Positions 39,049-49,040 of a stretch of DNA of 64,000 nucleotides are shown here, piece by piece. This DNA is from Aeromonas jandaei (GTDB taxonomy: Bacteria; Pseudomonadota; Gammaproteobacteria; Enterobacterales; Aeromonadaceae). How positions within the stretch are numbered: position 1 is the first letter of the stretch; every line of letters begins with the position of its first letter. The position numbers were made by a program, and so were the translations under genes. The stretch spans positions 600,001 through 664,000 of the forward strand of contig NZ_CP149571.1 of assembly GCF_037890695.1 (NCBI RefSeq). Direction: 5' to 3'. Under the pieces are notes generated by a model that saw only the letters and a list, made by a program, of their open reading frames with translations, made no database searches and had not been told where the DNA came from.

Positions 39049-41178
39049 ATGAATTCCTGGCTACGCGGCCTGCTCTACACCTTTGCCTTCCTGCTGCTCT
39101 TTGTCTGGGTTGCCCTCGGCCTGTTCGACGCCGAGCGCGCCAAAGGCCCCATCGCCAGCTGGATCAGCCAGCAGACCGGCGTGCCGGTCACCATAGGGCG
39201 ACTGGTATTCAACCCGCTCCACCCCTACACCCTGCTGGCGGAGCAGGTGCGCTACGGCGATGCAGTCTCCCTCGACAAGATCTATCTGGAGATCGAGAGC
39301 ATCGACTGGCTGAACCGCGATGTGCGGATCGCCCATCTCGACCTCATTCGCCCCGCCATCAAGCTGCCGCTGCCCAACCAGCTGCCCAGCCTGCCGGTGC
39401 ACTCCCTCTCCATCGGTGACAGCACCATAGACAGGCTGAGCCTTGAGAGCGACGGGCTGACCCTGCGCGGCCTCAACGCCACCCTGAGCGACTGGGATCT
39501 GATCGATCCGAAACGCCAGCCACAGGCCAACCTGACCCTCAACATCGGCCAGCTGGAGACACCACAGTTCACCTTCGCCCGTCTCAGCCTGAAAGGGCGG
39601 CTGGAGGGAGAGGTACTGCGCAGCGACAAGCTGGTGACCAACCTGTTTGACGGCCTGCTGGAGAGCGGCATGGTGCTCGACTGGCCGGCACGAACCCTAG
39701 AACTGCACGATCTCAAGGCGCGCGGCATGCGGGTCGAGCTGGGGGATCTGGCACAGCACCAATTCCCGCTGCGGCAGGTGTCGCTGGATCGCGGCCAGTT
39801 CGACCAGGTGAGCATCAACTCCATCGAGCAGGAGCTCTCCTTCAACAACTTCAGTGGCCAGCTCACCGCCTTCAACTGGCAGGCTGGCAGCCAGCCCAGC
39901 GGCTATCTGGCGGGCACGCTGGGCGACATGGGGCGCGGCCTGTTCCAGCTGGAGGGGATCAAGGGCAAGCTCGCCTTCTCTCCCCAGCAGCTCGACGGAG
40001 AACTGCAGGGCAAAGCCTATGAAGGGGAGTTCAATGTCGAGCTCTCCCTCGATACCCAGCAGCAGAAGCTGACCCTGAAAGACGTGGCGCTGAGCGGCAT
40101 GGATATCAGCCTGCCGCAGGGTTGGTGGCAGGATTGGCAGGGCTGGCGCCCGCAGCAGGTGGATATCCGCAAGCTGGCGTTCGACAAGCTCAAGGTGCTC
40201 TCCTTCGACGATTCAATCCCTCTGTCGCTGACCGGCTGGCAGCTCTACCTGAGCGATCTCGCCCTGCGTGGCAATCAGCCCGGCCCGCTGCTGGGCCGTG
40301 CCCGTATCGAGAGCAAGTGGTTCGAGCTGGTGTGGGATGGCCTCAGCGCCCGCAACGGCGAACTGGATGGCGAGCTGACCCCCAGCTCCTGGCAGTTGGG
40401 CAAGCTCACCAGCTCGCTGCCGGATGAGGGCAGCCTCAGCATGAGCGGCCAGTGGGCACGCGAACCGGGCCAGAGCAGCACCCTGCAGTTGAAGGCGACC
40501 AAGCTCGATCTGGAGCAGTGGGGCAAGATGTTCGGCTCTCCCGTCTCCTTCTCCGGCAAGGCAGATCTGAGTGCCGACCTGCAGGCGGAGCACGGCAGCG
40601 CACCGGGTGAGTGGCGCAGCACCCTGCAGGGCAGTTTCGCCCTCGACGCCAACGAACCCTTCTGGGACAAGGTGAAGATAGACCCGCTGCTGGATCAGTG
40701 GTTCAAGCAGGCAACAGCACCGGCGCTCAATCCGGATCAGCTGTGGCAGGCGATGCAGGGTGGCGATACCCCCTTCTACCGCGTCAGGCTGCAGGGCAAG
40801 ATCGACAAGGGGCAGCTACAGCTCGAACAGGCTGGCGCCTCCACCATAACTCACCTGCTGGGTGCGCAGGGCGGCCTCGATCTGGTCAAGGAGCAGTGGC
40901 AACTCGATCTGGGAGTGCTCAACGGCAACCGCTGCGCCGAGCTGATCGGCCAGTGGCGCGGCCCGCTCACCGCGCCCACTCTGAGCTGGGACTTCAAACA
41001 GAAGCCGGATGGCTGCGGCTGGGAGACCGGGGTGCGCTACCCGCCGCAGGGCAACAGTGCGCCACTCTGGCGACCGGCTCCGGCGCCAAAAGCCCAAGCC
41101 CAAGCCCAAGCCCAAACCCAAACCCAAACCCAAACCCAAACCCAAACCGAGCAGGCGACCAACAGTCAGCAAGGGTAA
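39049..41178 (+). CDS. AsmA-like family protein with a repetitive C-terminal tail
   Basis: A 709-residue protein with a single N-terminal membrane anchor (about residues 5-24, RGLLYTFAFLLLFVWVALGL) and a large periplasmic beta-rich body typical of AsmA-like proteins (GVPVTIGRLVFNPLHPYTLL, then repeated L-xx-L-strand units). Such proteins are thought to help carry phospholipids between membranes; this role is inferred. The last 25 residues are an (Ala/Thr-Gln)n tract encoded by a hexanucleotide repeat, absent from typical members. AGGAGGAAAGC precedes the ATG; the gene follows recG by 58 bases. Confidence 0.8.
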   Translation: MNSWLRGLLYTFAFLLLFVWVALGLFDAERAKGPIASWISQQTGVPVTIGRLVFNPLHPYTLLAEQVRYGDAVSLDKIYLEIESIDWLNRDVRIAHLDLIRPAIKLPLPNQLPSLPVHSLSIGDSTIDRLSLESDGLTLRGLNATLSDWDLIDPKRQPQANLTLNIGQLETPQFTFARLSLKGRLEGEVLRSDKLVTNLFDGLLESGMVLDWPARTLELHDLKARGMRVELGDLAQHQFPLRQVSLDRGQFDQVSINSIEQELSFNNFSGQLTAFNWQAGSQPSGYLAGTLGDMGRGLFQLEGIKGKLAFSPQQLDGELQGKAYEGEFNVELSLDTQQQKLTLKDVALSGMDISLPQGWWQDWQGWRPQQVDIRKLAFDKLKVLSFDDSIPLSLTGWQLYLSDLALRGNQPGPLLGRARIESKWFELVWDGLSARNGELDGELTPSSWQLGKLTSSLPDEGSLSMSGQWAREPGQSSTLQLKATKLDLEQWGKMFGSPVSFSGKADLSADLQAEHGSAPGEWRSTLQGSFALDANEPFWDKVKIDPLLDQWFKQATAPALNPDQLWQAMQGGDTPFYRVRLQGKIDKGQLQLEQAGASTITHLLGAQGGLDLVKEQWQLDLGVLNGNRCAELIGQWRGPLTAPTLSWDFKQKPDGCGWETGVRYPPQGNSAPLWRPAPAPKAQAQAQAQTQTQTQTQTQTEQATNSQQG
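41093..41148 (+). repeat. Hexanucleotide tandem repeat inside the AsmA-like gene
   Basis: About nine copies of CCCAAG/CCCAAA run in frame and encode alternating Ala-Gln then Thr-Gln. The first copies are AAG type and the later ones AAA type. Copy-number change would lengthen or shorten the tail by two residues per unit without a frameshift. Confidence 0.9.
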
Positions 41179-41184
41179 AAACAG

Positions 41185-41209
41185 ACAAGGCCTCATAATG
41201 AGGCCTTGT
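41185..41209. terminator. Terminator between AsmA-like gene and the GNAT/thioesterase gene
   Basis: An 11-bp stem ACAAGGCCTCA/TGAGGCCTTGT with a TAA loop lies between convergent genes. The flanking sequences are AAAAACAG and TGTTTG, so it is weakly bidirectional. Confidence 0.7.
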
Positions 41210-41232
41210 TGTTTGATGGGGAAACGACGTGG

Positions 41233-42141
41233 TTACTGGCCCGGACGGCGGGGCGGCTGCACCACGTAGTGACCGCAGAACTCCGCCGCCAGCTTGCCGC
41301 CGCTGAACAACTGGATATTGAGGCTGAAGGTGGCAGGCTCGCCCCGTTTTAGCGGCTGCAGTACAGCGGGCATACCCTCGCGGGCCACCCGCGCCTCCGG
41401 CTCCTCATCGACCGGGCCATGATATTTGATGGTGCTCTCGGCCAGCACAGGTTCGCCCACCAGCCCCTCCTCTTTAAGTTGCAACCAGATCAGCCCCCAG
41501 CCCGCCAGCACGCACTGACTGTAGACACTGCCGGCAAACATGCTGCCGTGCACGTTGAGGTTGGCCGCCAGATTGGCCTTGAGGTGGAAGGTCTGGCCGT
41601 CGTAGTGGCTGATGTGCATCCCCATCTTCTCGCTGATGGGCACCCCGCGCGACCAGCGGGTGGTGAGATCCTGACACCACTCCGGCCGATACTGGATGGT
41701 CTGCAACGGGCTCAGGGATTTGATCATCTGACGATGGGGAATGCGGCCAAAGGAGACGGGGCCGCCCCCCACTTCGAGAAAACCGCACTTGCGATAGAAC
41801 TCCACCGCCTCCTGACGGGCGTTCATCACCAGCCGTTTCACCTTCTCGCTGCGGGCCAGCTGCTCGAGATCCTCCACCATTTTGGCGCCCAGCCCCTGGC
41901 CGCGATATTCGGGACGCAGCGCCATAAAGCGGATCTGCGCCTCGTCGCCGCCGATAAAGAGGCGCCCCACTGCGATGGGGGTGCCATCGGGTGCCAGCAT
42001 CAGCCGGTGAATGGCAACCGTGTCGTATTCGTCCCGCTCGGAACCGACGGGCAGATTGAAGGGCTTACGCAGAAGTTCCCAGCGCAACTGGTAATAGGCA
42101 TCCAGCTCGGCGGCTGTCTGAGGGGTGACTACCCGATACAT
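41233..42141 (-). CDS. GNAT acetyltransferase-thioesterase fusion (YiiD/FabY-like)
   Basis: A 302-residue two-domain protein. Residues about 1-145 form a GNAT domain (IRFMALRPEYRGQGLGAKMV with the acetyl-CoA loop, and FYRKCGFLEVGGG). Residues about 155-298 form a YiiD-type hotdog thioesterase domain (SEKMGMHISHYDGQTFHLKA, NVHGSMFAGSVYSQCVLAGW). E. coli YiiD has the same architecture and is linked to fatty-acid initiation; the substrate here is unproven. AAGGAT precedes the ATG. A 43-codon reading frame made by duplication of its 5' end overlaps the start. Confidence 0.88.
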   Translation of the reverse strand: MYRVVTPQTAAELDAYYQLRWELLRKPFNLPVGSERDEYDTVAIHRLMLAPDGTPIAVGRLFIGGDEAQIRFMALRPEYRGQGLGAKMVEDLEQLARSEKVKRLVMNARQEAVEFYRKCGFLEVGGGPVSFGRIPHRQMIKSLSPLQTIQYRPEWCQDLTTRWSRGVPISEKMGMHISHYDGQTFHLKANLAANLNVHGSMFAGSVYSQCVLAGWGLIWLQLKEEGLVGEPVLAESTIKYHGPVDEEPEARVAREGMPAVLQPLKRGEPATFSLNIQLFSGGKLAAEFCGHYVVQPPRRPGQ

Positions 42142-42260
42142 AGTTTCATCCTTGAGTTTGCGCCGACTGGCAGATGGAAGGGCTTACGCAGACGTTTCCA
42201 GCGCAGCTTGCAGTAAGTACCCGGCTCGGCTGCCGTTTGGGGGGTGACCACCCGGTACAT
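42129..42260 (-). pseudogene. Tandem partial duplicate of the YiiD-like gene's 5' end
   Basis: A 43-codon frame starts MYRVVTPQTAAEPGTYCKLR, against MYRVVTPQTAAELDAYYQLR in the full gene. After about 31 shared codons (to RKPFHLP) it diverges and stops at 42129-42131, 13 bases inside the full gene. Both copies are preceded by the same CTCAAGGAT site. It is either debris or a translated leader affecting the gene that follows. Confidence 0.75.
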
Positions 42261-42311
42261 AGATCGATCCTTGAGTTACACTGGTCGGAAACCATCTTGC
42301 CGTGCAAATTC

Positions 42312-42992
42312 ATGGACTTCAATCTGCAAGCGTACCAAGCCGATCACTTGTTGCACCTCAGCGTCAAACCCCAGCGCCGCCTCACCGTGCAGGAGAATGA
42401 CCAGCATCGCTGGCTGGAGATAGACGGCGTGGTGCAATCCGCCATGTCGCTCGCCGACCCCGCAGCCCTCTGTCTGCCCCATCAGCGGGTCATCGCCTGC
42501 CTGCTGCCGGAACAGGCCGGGCAGATCCTCGAACTGGGGTTGGGTGGTGGTGATCTCACCCGCCATCTGAGTCAGCGCTGGCCCGATGCCCGCCACGAGT
42601 GCGTCGATCTCGACGAAGAGGTGCTGACCGTTTATCAGCAGTTTTTCCAGCATCAGGAGAGCGATGAACGCGCCGCGCCGGCACTCCATCAGGCCGATGC
42701 CCTCGCCTTTCTGGAGCAGAGCGAACAGCAGTACGATCTCATCCTGCTCGATCTCTTCAGTCAGGATGGCAACCCGCTGCTGCTGTTTCAGGAGCGGCTC
42801 TACCGGGCGCTGGCTCCCCGCCTCTGCGGCACTCTGGTCATCAACCTGTTGCCGCGCACCGAACTGGAGCTAACCCACGCCCTGACGCTGATAGAACAGT
42901 GGATTGGCCCAGCCACCCCCTACCCAGTCGCTGGGCTCATCAACGTGATCGTCCACGTCATACCGCGGGATCAGGCATCCTCAGACCTGTAG
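42312..42992 (+). CDS. Spermidine-synthase-like methyltransferase
   Basis: A 226-residue protein with a Rossmann methyltransferase core like the SpeE family: motif [16 protein letters not shown] near residue 72, acidic post-[11 protein letters not shown], and [20 protein letters not shown]. The D-S-x-D-P signature of true aminopropyltransferases is replaced by DLFSQDG. Spermidine synthesis is therefore doubtful and the substrate unknown. It is inserted on the opposite strand between dtd and the YiiD-like gene; its last 12 bases overlap the 3' end of dtd. Confidence 0.78.
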   Translation: MDFNLQAYQADHLLHLSVKPQRRLTVQENDQHRWLEIDGVVQSAMSLADPAALCLPHQRVIACLLPEQAGQILELGLGGGDLTRHLSQRWPDARHECVDLDEEVLTVYQQFFQHQESDERAAPALHQADALAFLEQSEQQYDLILLDLFSQDGNPLLLFQERLYRALAPRLCGTLVINLLPRTELELTHALTLIEQWIGPATPYPVAGLINVIVHVIPRDQASSDL

Positions 42993-43418
42993 CCAGAAGG
43001 TAACCGGGCCGTCGTTGACCAGCGCCACCTTCATGTCGGCGGCAAAACGCCCGGTTGCGGTCGGGATGCCGCTGGCAGCAGCCTTCGCCACGAAGTAGTC
43101 ATAGAGGCGTTCGGCCTCGCTCGGGTGGGCGCCGCAGGAGAAGCTCGGGCGCATCCCGCTCTTGGTATCGGCCGCCAGGGTAAACTGGGAGACCACCAGC
43201 AGGCTGCCACCGATCTGGCTGACATTGAGGTTCATCTTGCCGTTCTCGTCACTGAAGACACGATATCCGCTCACCTTGTGCAGCAGCTTGTCAGCCTTGG
43301 CCTCATCATCCCCCTGCTCCACCCCGAGCAGTACCAGCAGTCCCTGACCGATGGCGCCGGTCACCTCCCCCTCGACGGTCACGCTGGCCTCGCTGACCCG
43401 CTGAATCAGTGCAATCAC
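42981..43418 (-). CDS. dtd: D-aminoacyl-tRNA deacylase
   Basis: Removes D-amino acids (and glycine mischarged on tRNA-Ala) from tRNA. The 145-residue product has the SQFTLAAD motif near residue 77 and the C-terminal [11 protein letters not shown] (Gly-Pro motif). It starts with GTG at 43418 behind GAGGAGAGG, giving the family start [13 protein letters not shown]. coli has the same yihY-dtd-yiiD neighbourhood. The end overlaps the convergent methyltransferase gene. Confidence 0.96.
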   Translation of the reverse strand: MIALIQRVSEASVTVEGEVTGAIGQGLLVLLGVEQGDDEAKADKLLHKVSGYRVFSDENGKMNLNVSQIGGSLLVVSQFTLAADTKSGMRPSFSCGAHPSEAERLYDYFVAKAAASGIPTATGRFAADMKVALVNDGPVTFWLQV

Positions 43419-43440
43419 ATCCCTCTCCTCTGAAAACAGA

Positions 43441-43474
43441 ACGACCGCCCCGGCTCGATTGCAGGGGCGGTCGT
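43441..43474 (-). terminator. Hairpin after yihY
   Basis: An 11-bp stem ACGACCGCCCC/GGGGCGGTCGT with a 12-base loop is followed on the minus strand by TCTGTTTTC. It lies between yihY and dtd, 37 bases past the yihY stop. It may only reduce readthrough. Confidence 0.6.
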
Positions 43475-43510
43475 CGATGCTACCAATAAACCGGTGGCCA
43501 AGGCGATGGC

Positions 43511-44404
43511 TTAGCCAAGCTCCTCGCTCGCCGGCTTCTCGTACTCGCCGAGGCAGGCGGTAGTCTCCGCGCCGAGCAGCACCACCAGCCAACTCAAATA
43601 GACCCAGACAAACAGGATCGGGATGGTGGCCAGCGCACCGTAGATGGCCTGATAGGAGGGGAAGCTGGTGATGTAGATGGCAAAGCCGCGCTTGGCCAGC
43701 TCGAACAGGGTCGCCGCCACCAGCGCGCCGATAAAGGCGTGTGCCAGCCGCACCTTGCAGTTCGGTACCACGGTATAGACCAGCAGGAAGGTGAGCACCG
43801 AGAAGAGGAACGGCAAGCCGCGCAGCAGTAGATAGCCGATGCCGAACAGGCTCTCGGCGCCAAACAGCCGCAGCGAGAAGATGTAGGAGGAGATGGCGAT
43901 GCTGGCACCGATAAGCACGGGCCCCAGGGTGAGGATCATCCAGTACATGGCAAACGCCTGCGCCAGCGGGCGGCCCTGAGTCGAACGCCAGATGTAGTTG
44001 AGGTTCTTGTCGATGGCGGAGATCAGCATCAGCGCCACCACCACCAGCGCCCCGATCCCCACCGCCGTGGTGTTGGTGGCATTGGCGACGAAGCCGTCGA
44101 TGTACTCCTTGAGCACCTCTCCCGCCGTCGGTACGAAGTTGTGGTAGACGAACTGCTCCATCGCCTGTTTGAGGCTCTGGAACACAGGGAAGGCGGACAT
44201 CATGCCAAAGACCACGGCGATCATCGGCACCAGTGAAAGCAGGGTGACATAGGCCAGATAGCCGGCGGTAACCGTCAATCTGTCCTGCTGGAAACGGCCC
44301 CAGACAAACTGGGCAAAGTGGCGACCATCATGGCGCAAGAAGGAGAGGGCGTGGGCCAAACGGCCGCTTACAGGCTGCTGCATCTTGATTCTCGTTAGCG
44401 TCAT
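43511..44404 (-). CDS. yihY: YihY/BrkB family inner-membrane protein
   Basis: A 297-residue membrane protein of the YihY (UPF0761) family with six predicted helices: [20 protein letters not shown] near residue 44, [17 protein letters not shown], and [20 protein letters not shown] near the end. It was once called RNase BN, but that activity belongs to another protein; the function is unknown. An alternative start at 44383 (MQQPVSGR after GAGAATCAAG) is possible because the first ATG lacks a ribosome-binding site. Confidence 0.9.
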   Translation of the reverse strand: MTLTRIKMQQPVSGRLAHALSFLRHDGRHFAQFVWGRFQQDRLTVTAGYLAYVTLLSLVPMIAVVFGMMSAFPVFQSLKQAMEQFVYHNFVPTAGEVLKEYIDGFVANATNTTAVGIGALVVVALMLISAIDKNLNYIWRSTQGRPLAQAFAMYWMILTLGPVLIGASIAISSYIFSLRLFGAESLFGIGYLLLRGLPFLFSVLTFLLVYTVVPNCKVRLAHAFIGALVAATLFELAKRGFAIYITSFPSYQAIYGALATIPILFVWVYLSWLVVLLGAETTACLGEYEKPASEELG

Positions 44405-44519
44405 AGTGGCAATATTGTGTCAGAGGAGAGCGCTGTTTGACCACCTTTGAACCCGATTTGCCCCCATATCCCCCAACCTGTCACCCGGCTGGCGTCTCTG
44501 GCTGTCGCCAGAAGCAGAG

Positions 44520-44548
44520 ATAAAAACGGCCCCGCTATGGGGCCGTTT
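44520..44548 (-). terminator. Terminator after the malic enzyme gene
   Basis: A 10-bp stem AAACGGCCCC/GGGGCCGTTT with a 5-base loop continues on the minus strand into TTTTTA. It lies 12 bases past the stop. Confidence 0.88.
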
Positions 44549-44559
44549 GCAACGCCGGA

Positions 44560-45801
<1,242 letters not shown>

Positions 45802-45989
45802 GGGGGACCCCGATGTGGTTGGTGCAAATGAGGTGCCGGCAGGAGGCACGCAGAAGGGCGGGGATCATAAAAGAAAGCGGTGGGCATGCCCAGCAGATCA
45901 TGCTGCCATTAGCCAGATCAGACCAGTTTGTTTAGCACCATCCCCCAGCCACAGATACCACTTTAGTTATAGATCCTGCATTGCAGGTG

Positions 45990-46020
45990 AAAAAATGGCG
46001 GCAAGTTGCCCTGCCGCCAT
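45990..46020 (-). terminator. Terminator after the Mtr-like permease gene
   Basis: A 9-bp stem ATGGCGGCA/TGCCGCCAT, 20 bases past the stop, is followed on the minus strand by TTTT. Confidence 0.85.
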
Positions 46021-46040
46021 CATTTGACCTTGCGTGCCGA

Positions 46041-47267
46041 TTACTGACCCGAGTAGACCGGCAGCAGGTTCGCCATCGCGAGGAAGTGGAACAGTGCGGT
46101 CGCCAATCCGAACAGGATCAGCAGCCAGGCCACCAGCTTGCCACCCGGGGTGACGAAATGGGGGGCTGCGCTGCCACTGGCAGCCCGGGCGCGGAACTTC
46201 AGCACCAGCAGCGCCGGAATAAGACAGGTCCACACTGTGGCCACTGCGCCGGCATAACCGATGGCCAGCAGGAAGCCGAACGGGAAAAGCAGCGAGAGCA
46301 GCAGCGGTGGCAGGAAGGTAACAGCCCAGCTCTTGCAGCGACCGGCACGGCTGTTGTCGAACTTGAACAGATCCGCCAGATAGTCGAACACCCCGAGCCC
46401 CACCCCGATAAAGGAGGAGAGAATGGCCGCCATGGAGAAGCCGTTGATGGCACTGGCTACCCGCTCCGACTCGATGACGCCGGAGAGCGCCTTCAGCAGC
46501 ACGTTCACATCGCCACCCTCGGCAATCACGGGGGCAAACTCCTGACGGGGCAGGTTGCCGAAGATCCCCAGCAGCCAGAGCACATAGAGCGCCAGCGCGA
46601 TCAGGGTTCCCCCCAGAATGGCCCACTTTGCCTGCCGCTCGTTCTGGTAGTAGGCGCGCAGGGAGGCGACCGAGTGGTGATAGCCAAACGAGGTGAGTGC
46701 CACCGGCAACATCGCCATGGCATAGGGGGCGTAGTGACTCTCGCCACCAGCCAGATCGAGCAGGGTCGGCAGCTTGATATGGCCGAGCAGACCGGTCACG
46801 CCGAGGGCGAAGCTGATGATCATGAAGGCGATCAGCACCACAGAGATGCGGTCAACGGCGCGGGTCGAGTGCCAGACCACCAGCGAAAACAGCGCCACGA
46901 ACAGCACGGAAGCGAGCTTGCTGTCGATCCCCAGAATCCCCTGCAGAATGGCGCCCGAGGAGGTGATGTAGGCGTAGAGCAGAATGCCGCCGACAAAGTA
47001 GACCGAGAGATTGTTGAAGAAGTTGAGCCGCTCCCCCAGCAGTTCGCGGGTCACGGTATTGAAGGAGACGCGCATGTCGTGGTGCTGGAAGGCTTCCAGC
47101 AGCATCCAGCCGGAGAGGGTCATCATCACCATGGTGACGGTCAGTGCCAACACCGACCAGAGGGTCCAGGCCCCCGCCCCCGAACTCGGCAGACCGAGCA
47201 TGCCAGCCCCCACGCAGACGCTGGCGATAATGCAGGCGCCCCCCAAAATTGATGGTTTTTTCTTCAT
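46041..47267 (-). CDS. Aromatic amino acid permease, Mtr-like
   Basis: A 408-residue inner-membrane symporter of the hydroxy/aromatic amino acid permease family with 11 helices. It resembles E. coli Mtr (tryptophan) more than TyrP: SILGGACIIASVCVGAGMLG at residue 6, LTSFGYHHSVASLRAYYQNE, GVGLGVFDYLADLFKFD and a final MANLLPVY. The ATG at 47267 follows AAGGGATT; the 46 codons of open frame upstream are rejected. The substrate (tryptophan) is inferred. Confidence 0.88.
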   Translation of the reverse strand: MKKKPSILGGACIIASVCVGAGMLGLPSSGAGAWTLWSVLALTVTMVMMTLSGWMLLEAFQHHDMRVSFNTVTRELLGERLNFFNNLSVYFVGGILLYAYITSSGAILQGILGIDSKLASVLFVALFSLVVWHSTRAVDRISVVLIAFMIISFALGVTGLLGHIKLPTLLDLAGGESHYAPYAMAMLPVALTSFGYHHSVASLRAYYQNERQAKWAILGGTLIALALYVLWLLGIFGNLPRQEFAPVIAEGGDVNVLLKALSGVIESERVASAINGFSMAAILSSFIGVGLGVFDYLADLFKFDNSRAGRCKSWAVTFLPPLLLSLLFPFGFLLAIGYAGAVATVWTCLIPALLVLKFRARAASGSAAPHFVTPGGKLVAWLLILFGLATALFHFLAMANLLPVYSGQ

Positions 47268-47424
47268 AATCCCTTCTTTTTCTGACTGGTTATCTATCCG
47301 CGGTAAACAAGACCGCGGCATGATGCCAGCCTTTGCCCGGGGAAGCACCTCAATATGGGCCAAAGGGAGGGCTGACGGCATCTGACTGGCCACAGCCAGC
47401 GCCATCAGCGCGAAGCCAAGAGGT

Positions 47425-48858
47425 TCAGTCCATTACGGGGATACCGGCTTTTGCCTCCGCCTCTCTGGCGATGGCCTCGGTCATCCCCTGAAAGATGAAG
47501 AGATGAAACGGCAGCATGGCGAGCCAGTAAGCCAGCCCCCAGGCGCCCTGCGGATGCCAGTGAGCGGTGACCCGGATGCGGGTCAACCCGGACTCCTCCG
47601 GCAGGATGTTGAACTCCAGCCGGCCGACGCCCGGGGCCTTCATGTTGAACAGCAGATCGAGCCTGCGCCCCTCATCCACCCCGAGGATCTGCCAGGAGTC
47701 GAGCATGTCACCCTTCACGAAGCGATCGGGATTGCTGCGGCCACGGGTACGAGCCGAACCGCCGATCAGGTGATCCATCCATTCGCGCACCACCCACAGC
47801 TGGTTCATGTAGAAGTAGCGCTTCTCGCCCCCCAACTGTTGCAACACCTGCCACACCACCTCGGGGGAGGCGAGACAGATGGCATCGCCGCTGGCGGTAC
47901 GGTCATAGAAGCCATATTCGGGATGGCGCCAGCGCAGGCCGAGCGGCGTCTCCTGACCCTGTTGCTCGGCCCCCAGCTTCTGCTCCAGCGCCAGACTCTC
48001 GGCCAGTGCCTCGTCGAAGCTGAGCAGGGTCTGTGGCAGCAGGGCACGCAGCGTGCCGTCATCGGCCGGAATATCGTGCTTGAGACCGCCCACCAGCGCC
48101 TTGGCCACCGGCTGCGGCACCGAGGTGACAAACTGCAGCCACCAGGCGGAGAGACGCGGACTCAGAAACGGGATGGGAATGATAGGGCAACGCTTGCCGA
48201 TATGGGCGGCGAACTTCTGCAACTGCTGTTGATAGCTGAGCAGTTCTGGGCCGACCGCATTGAAGATGCGGCCATCCACCTCGTCGTCTTCCACCAGCCC
48301 ACCCAGATAGTGCAGCAGGTTGGACAGCGCAATGGGCGGCGTGCGCGAGCGCACCCATTTGGGCGTCACCATCAGCGGCAGGTTGAACACCAGATCCCGC
48401 ATCACCTCGAACGCCGCCGAGCCGGGGCCGACAATGATACCGGCACGCAGCTCCACCGTCGGCACACCGGATTCGCGAAACAGCTCGCCACAGTGGCGGC
48501 GGGAGTTGAGATGGCGACTGTTGCACTGCTCCGGCTGGATTGCCCCAAGATAGATGATGCGGCGCACCCCGGCGGCGCGGGCGGCGGCAGCAAAGTTCTT
48601 CACCCCCTGCTGCTCCAGCCGGTGAAAATCGGCTCCCGCTCCCATGGCATGCACCAGATAGAAGACGGTATCTATACCCGCCAGCGCAGGCAGCAGGGTG
48701 ATCGGCTTGAGGCTGTCGGCGAGGCGAAACTCCACCCCCTCCGGCAGACGGCAGGGACGGCGCGCCCCGGCAATCACCCTGTAGCCCAGCGTTTGCAGGT
48801 GAGGCACCAGATAGGAGCCTATATAGCCCGCCGCCCCCATCACCAGACAGTTTCTCAT
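47425..48858 (-). CDS. NAD(P)-binding SDR-like protein with DUF2867 (YbjT-like)
   Basis: A 477-residue protein. Residues about 1-290 form an NAD(P)-binding Rossmann domain (MGAAGYIGSYL at residue 7, TVFYLVHAMGAGADFHRLEQ, IIYLGAIQPE, ELRAGIIVGPGSAAFEVMRD); residues about 320-470 form DUF2867 (YFYMNQLWVVREWMDHLIGG, HWHPQGAWGLAYWLAMLPFH). Similar in length and motifs to E. coli YbjT, whose substrate is unknown. GGGAGAGG precedes the ATG at 48858. It stands alone on the minus strand. Confidence 0.85.
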   Translation of the reverse strand: MRNCLVMGAAGYIGSYLVPHLQTLGYRVIAGARRPCRLPEGVEFRLADSLKPITLLPALAGIDTVFYLVHAMGAGADFHRLEQQGVKNFAAAARAAGVRRIIYLGAIQPEQCNSRHLNSRRHCGELFRESGVPTVELRAGIIVGPGSAAFEVMRDLVFNLPLMVTPKWVRSRTPPIALSNLLHYLGGLVEDDEVDGRIFNAVGPELLSYQQQLQKFAAHIGKRCPIIPIPFLSPRLSAWWLQFVTSVPQPVAKALVGGLKHDIPADDGTLRALLPQTLLSFDEALAESLALEQKLGAEQQGQETPLGLRWRHPEYGFYDRTASGDAICLASPEVVWQVLQQLGGEKRYFYMNQLWVVREWMDHLIGGSARTRGRSNPDRFVKGDMLDSWQILGVDEGRRLDLLFNMKAPGVGRLEFNILPEESGLTRIRVTAHWHPQGAWGLAYWLAMLPFHLFIFQGMTEAIAREAEAKAGIPVMD

Positions 48859-49040
48859 CCTCTCTCCCATTCCCTTGTCGTCCCGGCTACCGGGCTGGCA
48901 ACCTGAATGCCCATCATCCAGCCTCACCATCACTTTGCAACATGGAACTAACAATTCTGCCTGTTAGTCCGATTTGGTGTTAATCCCAGTTCATTTTCTG
49001 GTCGATAACTGACCAGATGTATAGCGCCGAGGGCGAAGAT

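Noticed and set aside
42312..42992. Annotation as speE, true spermidine synthase
   Set aside because: The aminopropyltransferase D-S-x-D-P signature is replaced and the protein is short (226 residues).
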